From: an uncultured Lachnospiraceae bacterium
GTDB taxonomy: Bacteria; Bacillota; Clostridia; Lachnospirales; Lachnospiraceae
Direction: 5' to 3'
DNA: 64,000 nt
Assembly (NCBI GenBank): GCA_910586615.1
Contig: CAJUJP010000012.1
Location: 1-64,000, forward strand
In this document: piece by piece, positions 8,675 through 15,860 of the stretch
Numbering within the stretch: position 1 is the first letter of the stretch
How the letters are laid out: every line of letters begins with the position of its first letter
The notes under the pieces: generated by a model
The model's database searches: none
What the model saw: the letters and a program-made list of their open reading frames with translations, nothing else
Told to the model about the DNA's origin: nothing
Position numbers and translations under genes: made by a program

Positions 8675-9763
8675 ATGCCGGCAGAAGGAAAGCGGGAGGA
8701 AGATATGCCAGACAGCGGACATAAAAAAGATAAGGCAGCAGTGAGAAAAAGGCTTCTGGAAGGAGCTTTTTTCCTGGTGGTCATGGCGTTGTCATTTTAT
8801 ACGGTATTTCGGGGGCAGGATATGGAAAAAGTACGGCGGGCGCTTCAAAACCTCTCTCCACTGGCACTTGGGGCGGCTCTTTTCACGGCGGTATTTTTTG
8901 TCAGTGCGGAAGGGATCATGATCTGGTACCTGCTTCGGTCCATGAATGGAAAAAGCGGGCTGTTTAAGTGTATTTCCTACTCTTTTATCGGCTTCTTTTA
9001 TTCCGGGATTACGCCCTCCGCCACGGGCGGGCAGCCCATGCAGCTTTACTATATGTGTAAAGACGGAAACCGGTTGTCGGAGTCATCGGTGGTGTTGATG
9101 ACTGTGGCGCTGATCTATAAGTTTGTGCTGGTGGTGATCGGTGTTGTCATGATACTGTTCTGGCACGGACCGCTGAAAAAGTACCTGAGGGGGTATTTTC
9201 CGCTGTATCTTCTGGGGCTTGCGCTTAATCTGCTGCTGGTTGTCATACTGCTGGCAGTCATGCTGGCTCCGGCGGGCATGAGGGGCATGATCAGCCGGGT
9301 GGAAAAACTGCTGGTGAAATGCAGGATTTTCAAGCCCTCAGAAGGCCGTATGGAGAAGATTGACCAGTTTGTAGACGGTTACCGGGGCGCGGTGCAGTTT
9401 TTGCTTACAAATAAAGGAAAAGTGTTTCATGTGTGTCTGCTCACATTGATGCAAAGATGCAGTGTTTTTGTGCTGACCTGGATTATTTATTGCGGTTTTT
9501 CCCTGAAAGGATCTGATATGATGACGGTGATGTTCCTGCAGGCATCGGTGTATATCGCGGTGGACATGCTGCCGGTGCCGGGAGCACAGGGGATCACGGA
9601 ATTGATGTACCGCAGTATTTTTGCGGGGATCTTTACGGGCGCCACATTGATGCCCTCTCTGTACGTGACACGCGGAATCAGTTTTTATTTCCTGCTGGTT
9701 GCGGGAGTTGCGGTGATTGCGGGAAATCATTTTTACAGGCGGCGCGAGGCCGGGGCAGTGTGA
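8675..9763 (+). CDS. YbhN/UPF0104 (lysylphosphatidylglycerol synthase TM region) membrane protein
   Basis: A 362-residue protein with about eight hydrophobic helices. It carries the hallmark GFFYSGITPSATGGQPMQ loop (conserved PSATGG) and a late PVPGAQGITE motif, both diagnostic of the flippase-like domain of MprF and YbhN. In this family the domain moves lipids across the membrane, and stand-alone members often lie beside glycosyltransferase genes. The longer in-frame start at 8606 overlaps the previous gene; the ATG at 8675 with AGGAGGGAGAAC directly upstream is much better supported. The gene converges with the minus-strand toxin-antitoxin pair. Confidence 0.88.
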   Translation: MPAEGKREEDMPDSGHKKDKAAVRKRLLEGAFFLVVMALSFYTVFRGQDMEKVRRALQNLSPLALGAALFTAVFFVSAEGIMIWYLLRSMNGKSGLFKCISYSFIGFFYSGITPSATGGQPMQLYYMCKDGNRLSESSVVLMTVALIYKFVLVVIGVVMILFWHGPLKKYLRGYFPLYLLGLALNLLLVVILLAVMLAPAGMRGMISRVEKLLVKCRIFKPSEGRMEKIDQFVDGYRGAVQFLLTNKGKVFHVCLLTLMQRCSVFVLTWIIYCGFSLKGSDMMTVMFLQASVYIAVDMLPVPGAQGITELMYRSIFAGIFTGATLMPSLYVTRGISFYFLLVAGVAVIAGNHFYRRREAGAV

Positions 9764-9830
9764 GAAAAAGGGATTTTGTCAGGGGCATATTTGGGGTCTT
9801 GCGGGGGAACTTTGGCATTGTGCAGCAGCT

Positions 9831-10121
9831 CTATTTTTTGCTGATCGGGACGACCGCAAGTGTTTTGCCCAGTGGAAACAGTAATTTTAATATAGTATCA
9901 AGCTGGGGGCTTGTAGCACCCTTTTCCATTCTGGCGATGACCGGCTGCTTCACACCACTCATTTCTTCCAGCTGTTTTTGGCTGATTCCCTGTTCTTGCC
10001 GGGCCTTGATGATTTCGCCTATAACAGCTACTCTTAAATCACTTTCGGTTATTTCTTCTGGTGTAAAGAGGTCTGCTCTTACCTCATCCCAGCTTCTGCC
10101 AAGGACATAATTTTCTTTCAT
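9831..10121 (-). CDS. XRE-family antitoxin (HigA-like)
   Basis: A 96-residue protein with a Cro/C1 helix-turn-helix (ISQKQLEEMSGVKQPVIARMEKG, about residues 45-67) and a short C-terminus ending in basic residues. It follows the toxin gene with an ATGA overlap (10118-10121), the toxin-first order typical of HigBA. It should bind and neutralise the neighbouring RelE-fold nuclease and repress the pair through the palindrome at 10524-10543. Confidence 0.88.
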   Translation of the reverse strand: MKENYVLGRSWDEVRADLFTPEEITESDLRVAVIGEIIKARQEQGISQKQLEEMSGVKQPVIARMEKGATSPQLDTILKLLFPLGKTLAVVPISKK

Positions 10122-10477
10122 AGTTTTGATTCCCTTTCTTTTAAATCTGCAAGTTCCTTTTTTGCTTTGTGTATTTCTCTTGCAGGTGTTTTCTGTGTTT
10201 TTTTCATATAATGATGGAGAAGTATAAAACTGTTATTGTACCATCCTACAAAAAAGATTCTGTCTCTCAGCGGTCTCAGTTCCCATATTTCGCCGTCAAG
10301 ATGTTTGATGTAGGGTTCGCCTGCCTGCAAGCCATATCGTTTCAATATTTCAATGTAATCGTTTATTTTACCGGCTTTTATGCGGCTGTCTTTATCTTTT
10401 TTCTTGACAAGTCTGGCTAAATACTCTGATACAGGCTCTTTGCCACTCTTATCTCTGTAAAAATATATGTTATACAA
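10118..10477 (-). CDS. RelE/HigB-like toxin (Gp49 family)
   Basis: A 119-residue basic protein with the HigB/Gp49 features FYRDKSGKEPVSEYL at the N-terminus, IKHLDGEIWELRPLRDRIFF in the core and LLHHYMKKTQKTPAREI near the end. Relatives cleave mRNA at the ribosome. The start is TTG, with AGGAG nine bases upstream; no ATG is available near the start. The translated antitoxin overlaps by four bases. The pair has its own promoter and seems a self-contained module inserted between glycan genes. Confidence 0.88.
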   Translation of the reverse strand: MYNIYFYRDKSGKEPVSEYLARLVKKKDKDSRIKAGKINDYIEILKRYGLQAGEPYIKHLDGEIWELRPLRDRIFFVGWYNNSFILLHHYMKKTQKTPAREIHKAKKELADLKERESKL

Positions 10478-10498
10478 AATTTATAGCTCCTATCTATT

Positions 10499-10543
10499 AT
10501 TATATTTGAAATGTAATAAAATTCAATAACTTTTAAGTTATTG
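10499..10543 (-). promoter_or_regulatory. Promoter and palindromic operator of the HigBA-type pair
   Basis: On the minus strand TTGAAT (10521-10526) and TATAAT (10499-10504) are separated by 16 bp. The perfect palindrome CAATAACTT-TT-AAGTTATTG (10524-10543) overlaps the -35 element, the expected place for antitoxin autorepression. Confidence 0.75.
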
Positions 10544-10614
10544 TTTGTAATAGGTTACTGTTCAGTCAGGATTTAGCATTTACTGCTAAGTCCGTATGAA
10601 AACGTATATATTGC

Positions 10615-10660
10615 AAGTAAAAATTCATTTGCGAAGCAAATTTTGCATGGATTTTTACCT
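10615..10660. repeat. Single hairpin of the GCGAAGC family
   Basis: Centred on ATTTGCGAAGCAAATT, the same core as the arrays at 1-60 and 2361-2611. Outer arms AAGTAAAAATTCAT and ATGGATTTTTACCT extend the hairpin with one mismatch and one G-T pair. It stands alone, upstream of the toxin gene. Confidence 0.7.
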
Positions 10661-10733
10661 GTTACTGGAATGGAGTGAACAGCAACTGTAATAGCGAAGG
10701 GGTACTGTATGAAAGCGTTATGCCGAACCCGCC

Positions 10734-10759
10734 GCACAGAACATACCCATGCTCTGTGC
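10734..10759 (-). terminator. Possible terminator after the FAD oxidoreductase gene
   Basis: GCACAGA and TCTGTGC form a 7-bp stem with a 12-base loop just past the minus-strand stop codon at 10804. There is no T-run on the minus strand, so termination is uncertain. The sequence between 10661 and 10803 shows nothing else recognisable. Confidence 0.35.
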
Positions 10760-10803
10760 AGTGATGGCACGAAAAGATGAAAGACAGAAATTCATACGAT
10801 AAA

Positions 10804-12354
10804 TTAAGATTCGTGATATTCTTTCTCGGTATTTACATTCCAGATATTATCTTTATTTTCAATACCGTTTACGATATTCCTGACTGTTTCAAAAGATGTG
10901 ACCATGGAATGGTCGATGTTGTTATAACGATGCTGGCCGTTGCGCCCGACGCAGTAGAGATTGTCAATGGTTTTCAGGTAATCAACCAGCGTGTCGATTT
11001 CTTTGTAGGTGTCAAAATAAGCGGGATATGCTTTTTTGACGCGTTCCACATGAGAATCCATTACATCCTCAGGGCTGTCGATCAGACCCATGCGGACGAT
11101 TTCGTCAACGGCAAACTTCGTGAATGCCTCGTCGGACATGGACCAGTACTGGTCGCCCTCGAAGCAGAAATATTCCAGGCCGATCCATATGGTGTGTTCC
11201 AGATCCCTGATCATATAGGGTGACCAGTTGTTGTAGATCTGAAAACGCCCCAGCTGCACATCGCGGTCGTGGACATAAACCCAGCAGTCCGGGACAATGT
11301 TGCCGATGGTCTTTAATCTGGTCTTGTTTTTCAGGTTAAGCTTCGGCAGAAGAAGTCCTACGGTCATATAGTCTCTGTAAGGCAGTCCCGCGGCAATTCT
11401 TGCCGGAGCCGGAGGAACGTCGTTCATGCCTGAGACCAGATCTTTTACGGGCATGGAGGAAATGAAAATGTCGCCGTCCACGGTGATTTTTTTGCCTTCA
11501 TGCTCATAAGTGAGAGAGGTGATATGATTGCTGCCGTCTTTGTGCAGATTTGTCACCTTACTGTTGCGCAGGATCTGTCCGCCCATTTTTATGATCTCAT
11601 CTGCGGTTACATCCCATAGCTGTCCGGGTCCCAATTTGGGGTAACTGAATTCCTCGATCAGAGAGGTTTCTACCGTGCGGTTTTTCTTTCTGGGAAGCAT
11701 TTTGGAAAATACATCCTTAATAATTGCAATAATGGAAAGGCCCTTTACGCGCTGTGCGCCCCAGTCGGGTGCAATATCGCTGGGATGGCGTCCCCACAGG
11801 TTTTCGGTGTAATGCTCAAAGAACATGGAATACAGTTTTTTGCCGAAACGGTTGATGTAGAAATCTTCCAGAGAATTTTCTCTGCGTTTGTGGATCAGAG
11901 AGGCAATATAGCTGAATCCCACTTGCAGCGTGGTCAGAAATCCCATATTGATAAAGGTTTCCGGTTTCAGGGAAATCGGATAATCAAAGAATTTGCGTTT
12001 GAAGTAAATGCGGGATACCCGGTTACGCCTGAGCATCACCCGGTCTTCTTTCTCCGGATCAGGACCGCCCGGTGTCAGTGTCATGTCGCGGTGCAGTACA
12101 ATGTCGTCGTAGGTGGGGGCTCCTTGAAGCGGGAGCATATCGTTCCACCACCGGTTGACTTCAGGTACTTTGGAGAAAAAGCGGTGTCCGCCCATATCCA
12201 TGCGGTTGCCTTTATAGTTGACGGTTCTGGAGATGCCGCCCATGGCATCGCTTTCTTCCAGGACAACGACTTCGTATTCTTTACTCTGTTTTAATAATTC
12301 ATATGCGGCAGTCAGGCCGGCCGGCCCTGCGCCGATGACATATACTTTCTTCAT
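10804..12354 (-). CDS. NAD(P)/FAD-dependent oxidoreductase, UDP-galactopyranose mutase/amine-oxidase-like
   Basis: A 516-residue flavoprotein. The N-terminus has a textbook Rossmann motif (VIGAGPAGLTAAYELL, residues 5-20), an acidic residue ending strand 2 (VVLEES), and the GGISRT and GGHRFF segments typical of the NAD(P)-binding_8 and amine-oxidase families. A YRDYMTVGLLLPKL strand and the C-terminal VGRNGQHRYNNIDHSM motif complete the flavin site. Relatives encoded in polysaccharide loci act on nucleotide- or lipid-linked sugars, but the exact reaction is unknown. The ATG has AGG nearby. It is transcribed against the surrounding operons together with, or near, the GT2 gene upstream. Confidence 0.8.
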   Translation of the reverse strand: MKKVYVIGAGPAGLTAAYELLKQSKEYEVVVLEESDAMGGISRTVNYKGNRMDMGGHRFFSKVPEVNRWWNDMLPLQGAPTYDDIVLHRDMTLTPGGPDPEKEDRVMLRRNRVSRIYFKRKFFDYPISLKPETFINMGFLTTLQVGFSYIASLIHKRRENSLEDFYINRFGKKLYSMFFEHYTENLWGRHPSDIAPDWGAQRVKGLSIIAIIKDVFSKMLPRKKNRTVETSLIEEFSYPKLGPGQLWDVTADEIIKMGGQILRNSKVTNLHKDGSNHITSLTYEHEGKKITVDGDIFISSMPVKDLVSGMNDVPPAPARIAAGLPYRDYMTVGLLLPKLNLKNKTRLKTIGNIVPDCWVYVHDRDVQLGRFQIYNNWSPYMIRDLEHTIWIGLEYFCFEGDQYWSMSDEAFTKFAVDEIVRMGLIDSPEDVMDSHVERVKKAYPAYFDTYKEIDTLVDYLKTIDNLYCVGRNGQHRYNNIDHSMVTSFETVRNIVNGIENKDNIWNVNTEKEYHES

Positions 12355-12478
12355 GGGATACCTCGCATTTATGAGTCTGCGGTTTGGGAAACCTGAATGC
12401 TGACTTCATACCAATAGATACCAGTTTACCATATTTACAGGAAATTGTACATTGCCATTTTTGCTTTGGCATTAAGAA

Positions 12479-12496
12479 CCGGCGCAGCTGCGCCGG
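12479..12496 (-). terminator. Perfect palindrome after the minus-strand GT2 gene
   Basis: CCGGCGCAGCTGCGCCGG is an 18-bp perfect palindrome about 35 bp past the stop codon at 12532. It is GC-rich and would form a tight hairpin in RNA. The minus-strand sequence after it (TTCTTAAT) is only weakly T-rich. Confidence 0.45.
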
Positions 12497-12531
12497 TACA
12501 GAAATCGGGCAAAAGGAATTGATTTGCTTCT

Positions 12532-13551
12532 TTAGTGTTTCAGCAATAACTTAAAAAGGCTGTATAATCTGTGCCGGATGCAGAACGCATAGAGCCGGTT
12601 GTGCATACCGGAGATATCACGGATGGGAATACGGGCAAAGGCATCCCTTATCAGAGGGAAGCTGCATTCTTCGAGGAAATATTTTTTGTATAGTTGTGAC
12701 GGGTCTGTCATGTTTTTGAAAACAAGTGTATATGTCAATAAACTCTGATATACAAAGTAATAATCCATCTGTTTTTCCATATGTGGATAAGACGCGATAT
12801 CGATCACGTCATGGAAGGTGCTGAATAATTTGTGATTCTCCTGAAGGCGTTTCAAGGGAACTTTCCGCCGGCTTAAGGAATCGGCGTTACTGCGGTAATA
12901 ATAAAAGGACTCGTCCATGATATAGGCGGAACAGGCTTCTAACAGACAGCTGTAAGAGGCAAGGGTGTCCTCACCTACAATCACATCGTCCGGAACATGG
13001 AAAAGATGTTTTTTCAACAGATCCCGGCGGAATATTTTATTCCATAGGTTGGGCGAAATGCCATATTTATAGTAAGTGCCGGAATAAAGCATAAAAGGAT
13101 ACACTTCCTGTTCAAGCCGTTGTTTGTCATAAAAACCGGCAGGAAAAGGAACGGAACAGACTTCTTCTCTGTCGTGCATAACGGATGTGTAGTTGCAGAG
13201 AACTACATCAACCTGAGTGTTCCGGATTATTTTACACATTTTCTTATACATTTCAGGCGCGATCCAGTCGTCGCTGTCCACAAAAGTCACATACTGCCCC
13301 CGGCTGGCTTCATAACCGCATTTTCTTGCAGAGGGAAGACCGCCATTAGGTTTGTGAATACATTTAAATAACGGATGTTTTTTGGCGTACCGGTCACAGG
13401 TCGTTCCACTGCTGTCCGTAGATCCGTCATCGATCAGGAGAACTTCGCAGTCCGAAAGATCCTGAGCAAGTATACTGTCCAGGCACTGGCATAAATATTT
13501 TTCTACATTGTATACGGGAACAATAATGCTAAGCAGAGGGGAATCGTGCAT
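12532..13551 (-). CDS. Glycosyltransferase family 2
   Basis: A 339-residue enzyme of the common exopolysaccharide GT2 type. It shows IIVPVYNVEKYL, LLIDDGSTDSS, KPNGGLPSARKCG and the metal-binding DSDDW, followed by a family-typical helical C-terminus. A longer reading from 13590 exists. The ATG at 13551 is preferred because GAAGGAGTTCCC lies immediately upstream and the protein then begins close to the first strand, as is usual. It and the oxidoreductase gene form a minus-strand pair facing the plus-strand XRE/ImmA/PIN-like triad, so the 13552-13719 region probably holds divergent promoters. Confidence 0.9.
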   Translation of the reverse strand: MHDSPLLSIIVPVYNVEKYLCQCLDSILAQDLSDCEVLLIDDGSTDSSGTTCDRYAKKHPLFKCIHKPNGGLPSARKCGYEASRGQYVTFVDSDDWIAPEMYKKMCKIIRNTQVDVVLCNYTSVMHDREEVCSVPFPAGFYDKQRLEQEVYPFMLYSGTYYKYGISPNLWNKIFRRDLLKKHLFHVPDDVIVGEDTLASYSCLLEACSAYIMDESFYYYRSNADSLSRRKVPLKRLQENHKLFSTFHDVIDIASYPHMEKQMDYYFVYQSLLTYTLVFKNMTDPSQLYKKYFLEECSFPLIRDAFARIPIRDISGMHNRLYAFCIRHRLYSLFKLLLKH

Positions 13552-13692
13552 GGGAACTCCTTCCGAAAACAGAATATATGATACACACACAATGTAACTT
13601 ATTTTTGTGGAAAAGGCAATAAAAACATATAATAAACAATGTATTTTCTGACGTAAGTATCATATACTTTTGTTATAAATGTTAACAAATGG

Positions 13693-13721
13693 TTGACGTG
13701 AGAGACTCTTCTTGTTAGAAT
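13693..13721 (+). promoter_or_regulatory. Sigma-A-type promoter for the XRE/ImmA/PIN-like triad
   Basis: TTGACG (13693-13698) and TAGAAT (13716-13721) are separated by exactly 17 bp, with GGAGG about 20 bp further on. It would drive all three genes. Confidence 0.75.
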
Positions 13722-13752
13722 GAATCACGCAATAACTGAAACGGAGGAAGAA

Positions 13753-14097
13753 ATGAAAACATTTGATACAAAAAAATTTTGCAATGACCTGACAAAGCTG
13801 AGGGGACAGGAAACACAGCAAAGTTTTGCGGAAAAGCTGGGGATAAACAGAAGTACCCTGTCTTTGTTGGAGACTGGTAAGCAGATCCCTTCTCTGGATA
13901 TTTTAAACAGAGTATGTAATCTGGGACGTTTCCAGCCAAATGATTATTTCAGGGAACAGAATAACGAGGCACTGCTGTATTTAATGGGATCGTTAGAAGA
14001 GGCCGATAAAGAGAAGATCACTTCTATGATGACAAGGATCAGGATCAAGGAAAAGTATGAAATGCTGGCAAGAAGGTGTATAGATGATATCAATTGA
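13753..14097 (+). CDS. XRE-family transcriptional regulator
   Basis: A 114-residue protein. A helix-turn-helix of the Cro/C1 type occupies about residues 18-60 (QQSFAEKLGINRSTLSLLETG), and an acidic-helical tail with LMGSLEEADKEKITSMM follows. The start at 13753 is chosen because ACGGAGGAAGAA lies directly upstream; the longer in-frame reading from 13720 begins inside the promoter. Its last 14 bases overlap the ImmA/IrrE-like gene, so the two are translationally coupled. Known ImmA/IrrE-XRE pairs use the peptidase to cleave or inactivate the repressor, and that is the likely relation here. Confidence 0.88.
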   Translation: MKTFDTKKFCNDLTKLRGQETQQSFAEKLGINRSTLSLLETGKQIPSLDILNRVCNLGRFQPNDYFREQNNEALLYLMGSLEEADKEKITSMMTRIRIKEKYEMLARRCIDDIN

Positions 14098-15025
14098 CAA
14101 TCAGGAACTTTTTGAAAAATATTACCAAAAAGAGTATGATTTTAATACTTCTTCTTTAACTGAGGAAGAAGTTGATGAAATAAAGGAACTTGCAAAAGAA
14201 AAAAGAGTTAATTATGCGTTGGCGCCGATTGGAAGAAAAATATTTGAATGGATCAGAGAACAAAATGCGAATCTCCATTTTGAGTTCGTGGATTTTCAGT
14301 CCGAGAAGATTGACGGAATGCTGTATGTTCCGGAATCAGGAGCCGACAAGGCCTATATTATTCTTAACTCTAACAAACCATTGATCAACCAGATTTTTGC
14401 CACAGCTCATGAATATTATCATTATGTAAAAGATTATATGCAGATCAAAGAAGAACCTTTTGTCTGTAATTTCAATAATTTGATAAGCATAAATGAAAAA
14501 AGAGCCAGCCGGTTTGCTGCGGAATTTCTGCTTCCGGAAGAAGCGCTTAGAAATGAAATTAAATTTCATCATAAAAGATTAAAAAATGCCGGGCTTGAAA
14601 TTGATCCCTTTACAGAATACTCTTCTATTGCAGTAATTCTTACAATCAAGTACGAAATGCCGCTGAAAGCAGTTATCTACCGACTGTACGAAGAAGGATA
14701 TATTGATGATATCAGCCGGTACATTGCGGATTATAATTTTCTGAAAAGTATTTCAAAGGAAATGAAATTTTTCCGTGAAAAGGCGGAGCGCCTTTATTCA
14801 AACAGAAATGATTTCTTTAATGATCAGGATGTGATATACCGGCAGATGGAAAAGGTATACCTGACCGGATATGCAGCGAGAACAGAGATCATAAATGATG
14901 CGGAGAAACTTGGCCTGAACCTGACAACGATACAAAGTTTTTTTGACCGGATTGAGGAAGATGATGAGGAAGACGATGAGGAAATGCTTGCCTGTCTGGA
15001 GGATATTTGGGAGGGCAGGAAATGA
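14084..15025 (+). CDS. ImmA/IrrE family metallo-endopeptidase (COG2856)
   Basis: A 313-residue protein. The zinc motif HEYYH (H109, E110, H113) sits after the INQIFATA helix, and the family's RASRFAAEFLLPEE block follows about 30 residues later. A C-terminal helical extension of about 130 residues ends in a strongly acidic run (EEDDEEDDEE). ImmA cleaves the ICEBs1 repressor ImmR, and IrrE/PprI acts on DdrO; here the overlapping XRE gene is the natural target. The gene begins inside the XRE gene and ends with an ATGA overlap with the next gene, so the three form a tight unit. C-terminal length is greater than in plain ImmA and may carry a sensor or partner-binding role. Confidence 0.88.
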   Translation: MISIDNQELFEKYYQKEYDFNTSSLTEEEVDEIKELAKEKRVNYALAPIGRKIFEWIREQNANLHFEFVDFQSEKIDGMLYVPESGADKAYIILNSNKPLINQIFATAHEYYHYVKDYMQIKEEPFVCNFNNLISINEKRASRFAAEFLLPEEALRNEIKFHHKRLKNAGLEIDPFTEYSSIAVILTIKYEMPLKAVIYRLYEEGYIDDISRYIADYNFLKSISKEMKFFREKAERLYSNRNDFFNDQDVIYRQMEKVYLTGYAARTEIINDAEKLGLNLTTIQSFFDRIEEDDEEDDEEMLACLEDIWEGRK

Positions 15026-15684
15026 TTTCACCATTGGAGAAAATTTCACTGGAAGCGCTTTTTAAGCAGCCTGTCATGTTTGATGCAAATATATTTATGG
15101 TTGGCATAGAGAATCGGCCCAGTGATCCTAACTGTGCATTTGAAAATATAGAGAAGTTATTTTTGATTCCTGTTTTTGAGTCATTTTCCAACATAATCAT
15201 ACACGAAAAAGTATATGGGGAACTGGATGAGGAAACAAAAAAATTCATAGATACCTATCAGAATCCAAAAGTGCAGATTGTAACGGAGAATGGATTGTAT
15301 GGAACGGATCCACTGTATACAGTTATTTTTAACGCGATAGCTGATCATGAGAGGGTAAAATATACGCGAGGACATTCCAAAAATCAGGGTGAGGTGTACA
15401 GCCTGGCGTATGCTGCTTATAACAAGATCAGCTATTTTAGCTCGAAGGAGATTATGGTGGATCTGCTGGCTAAGGATCTGCCGGAATTAAGGGACGTTGA
15501 GATTATAACATTTGATGTAATTGTACTACTATCATACCTGTACTACATGAAAAGAAAGGATGTAAGCAATAATAAGGCATTTAAATCGGTTTATAAAAGG
15601 TTTTGTGAGGATGTTATAAAAAGGCATCGACTTCCGGGTACTTTATCGGAGTACGTAAAAGAATCTATTCCTTACATCGGGTGA
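15022..15684 (+). CDS. PIN-like domain protein, putative nuclease effector
   Basis: A 220-residue protein that I cannot assign firmly. It begins with a strand ending in an aspartate (VMFDANIFMVG, D21), has a central acidic helix, a GHSKNQGEVYSLAYAAY segment and then YFSSKE, the order of acidic positions seen in PIN-fold nucleases (early Asp, GE motif, S-x-D/E). An RNase role would fit the position behind an XRE/ImmA-IrrE pair. The ATG at 15022 overlaps the previous stop and has GGAGGGCAGGAA before it. The gene is A/T-rich like its two partners. Alternatives are a non-catalytic PIN-like adaptor or an unrelated fold. Confidence 0.55.
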   Translation: MISPLEKISLEALFKQPVMFDANIFMVGIENRPSDPNCAFENIEKLFLIPVFESFSNIIIHEKVYGELDEETKKFIDTYQNPKVQIVTENGLYGTDPLYTVIFNAIADHERVKYTRGHSKNQGEVYSLAYAAYNKISYFSSKEIMVDLLAKDLPELRDVEIITFDVIVLLSYLYYMKRKDVSNNKAFKSVYKRFCEDVIKRHRLPGTLSEYVKESIPYIG

Positions 15685-15686
15685 TG

Positions 15687-15715
15687 AGGGGCGTGACATT
15701 GTTCACGCCCCTTAA
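15687..15715 (+). terminator. Terminator of the XRE/ImmA/PIN-like triad
   Basis: AGGGGCGTGA pairs perfectly with TCACGCCCCT across a six-base loop, starting three bases after the stop codon. The T-run is short (TTAAAAT). Confidence 0.75.
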
Positions 15716-15860
15716 AATCTGGTGGAATATACCATATTTATGTGATATAATGCCAATCATAAAAAATAGAAGATTTTGACTTTCATAAAACCGGTAAAAA
15801 CAGACGAAAACTAATAAAAGCAGTATCACGATGAGTTTCGTGATATGTAAGGGTATTTTG

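Noticed and set aside
10118..15684. An integrated prophage or ICE spanning the accessory patch
   Set aside because: Toxin-antitoxin and ImmA/XRE genes are common on such elements, but no integrase, relaxase, structural genes or att repeats were seen, and glycan genes lie in between.
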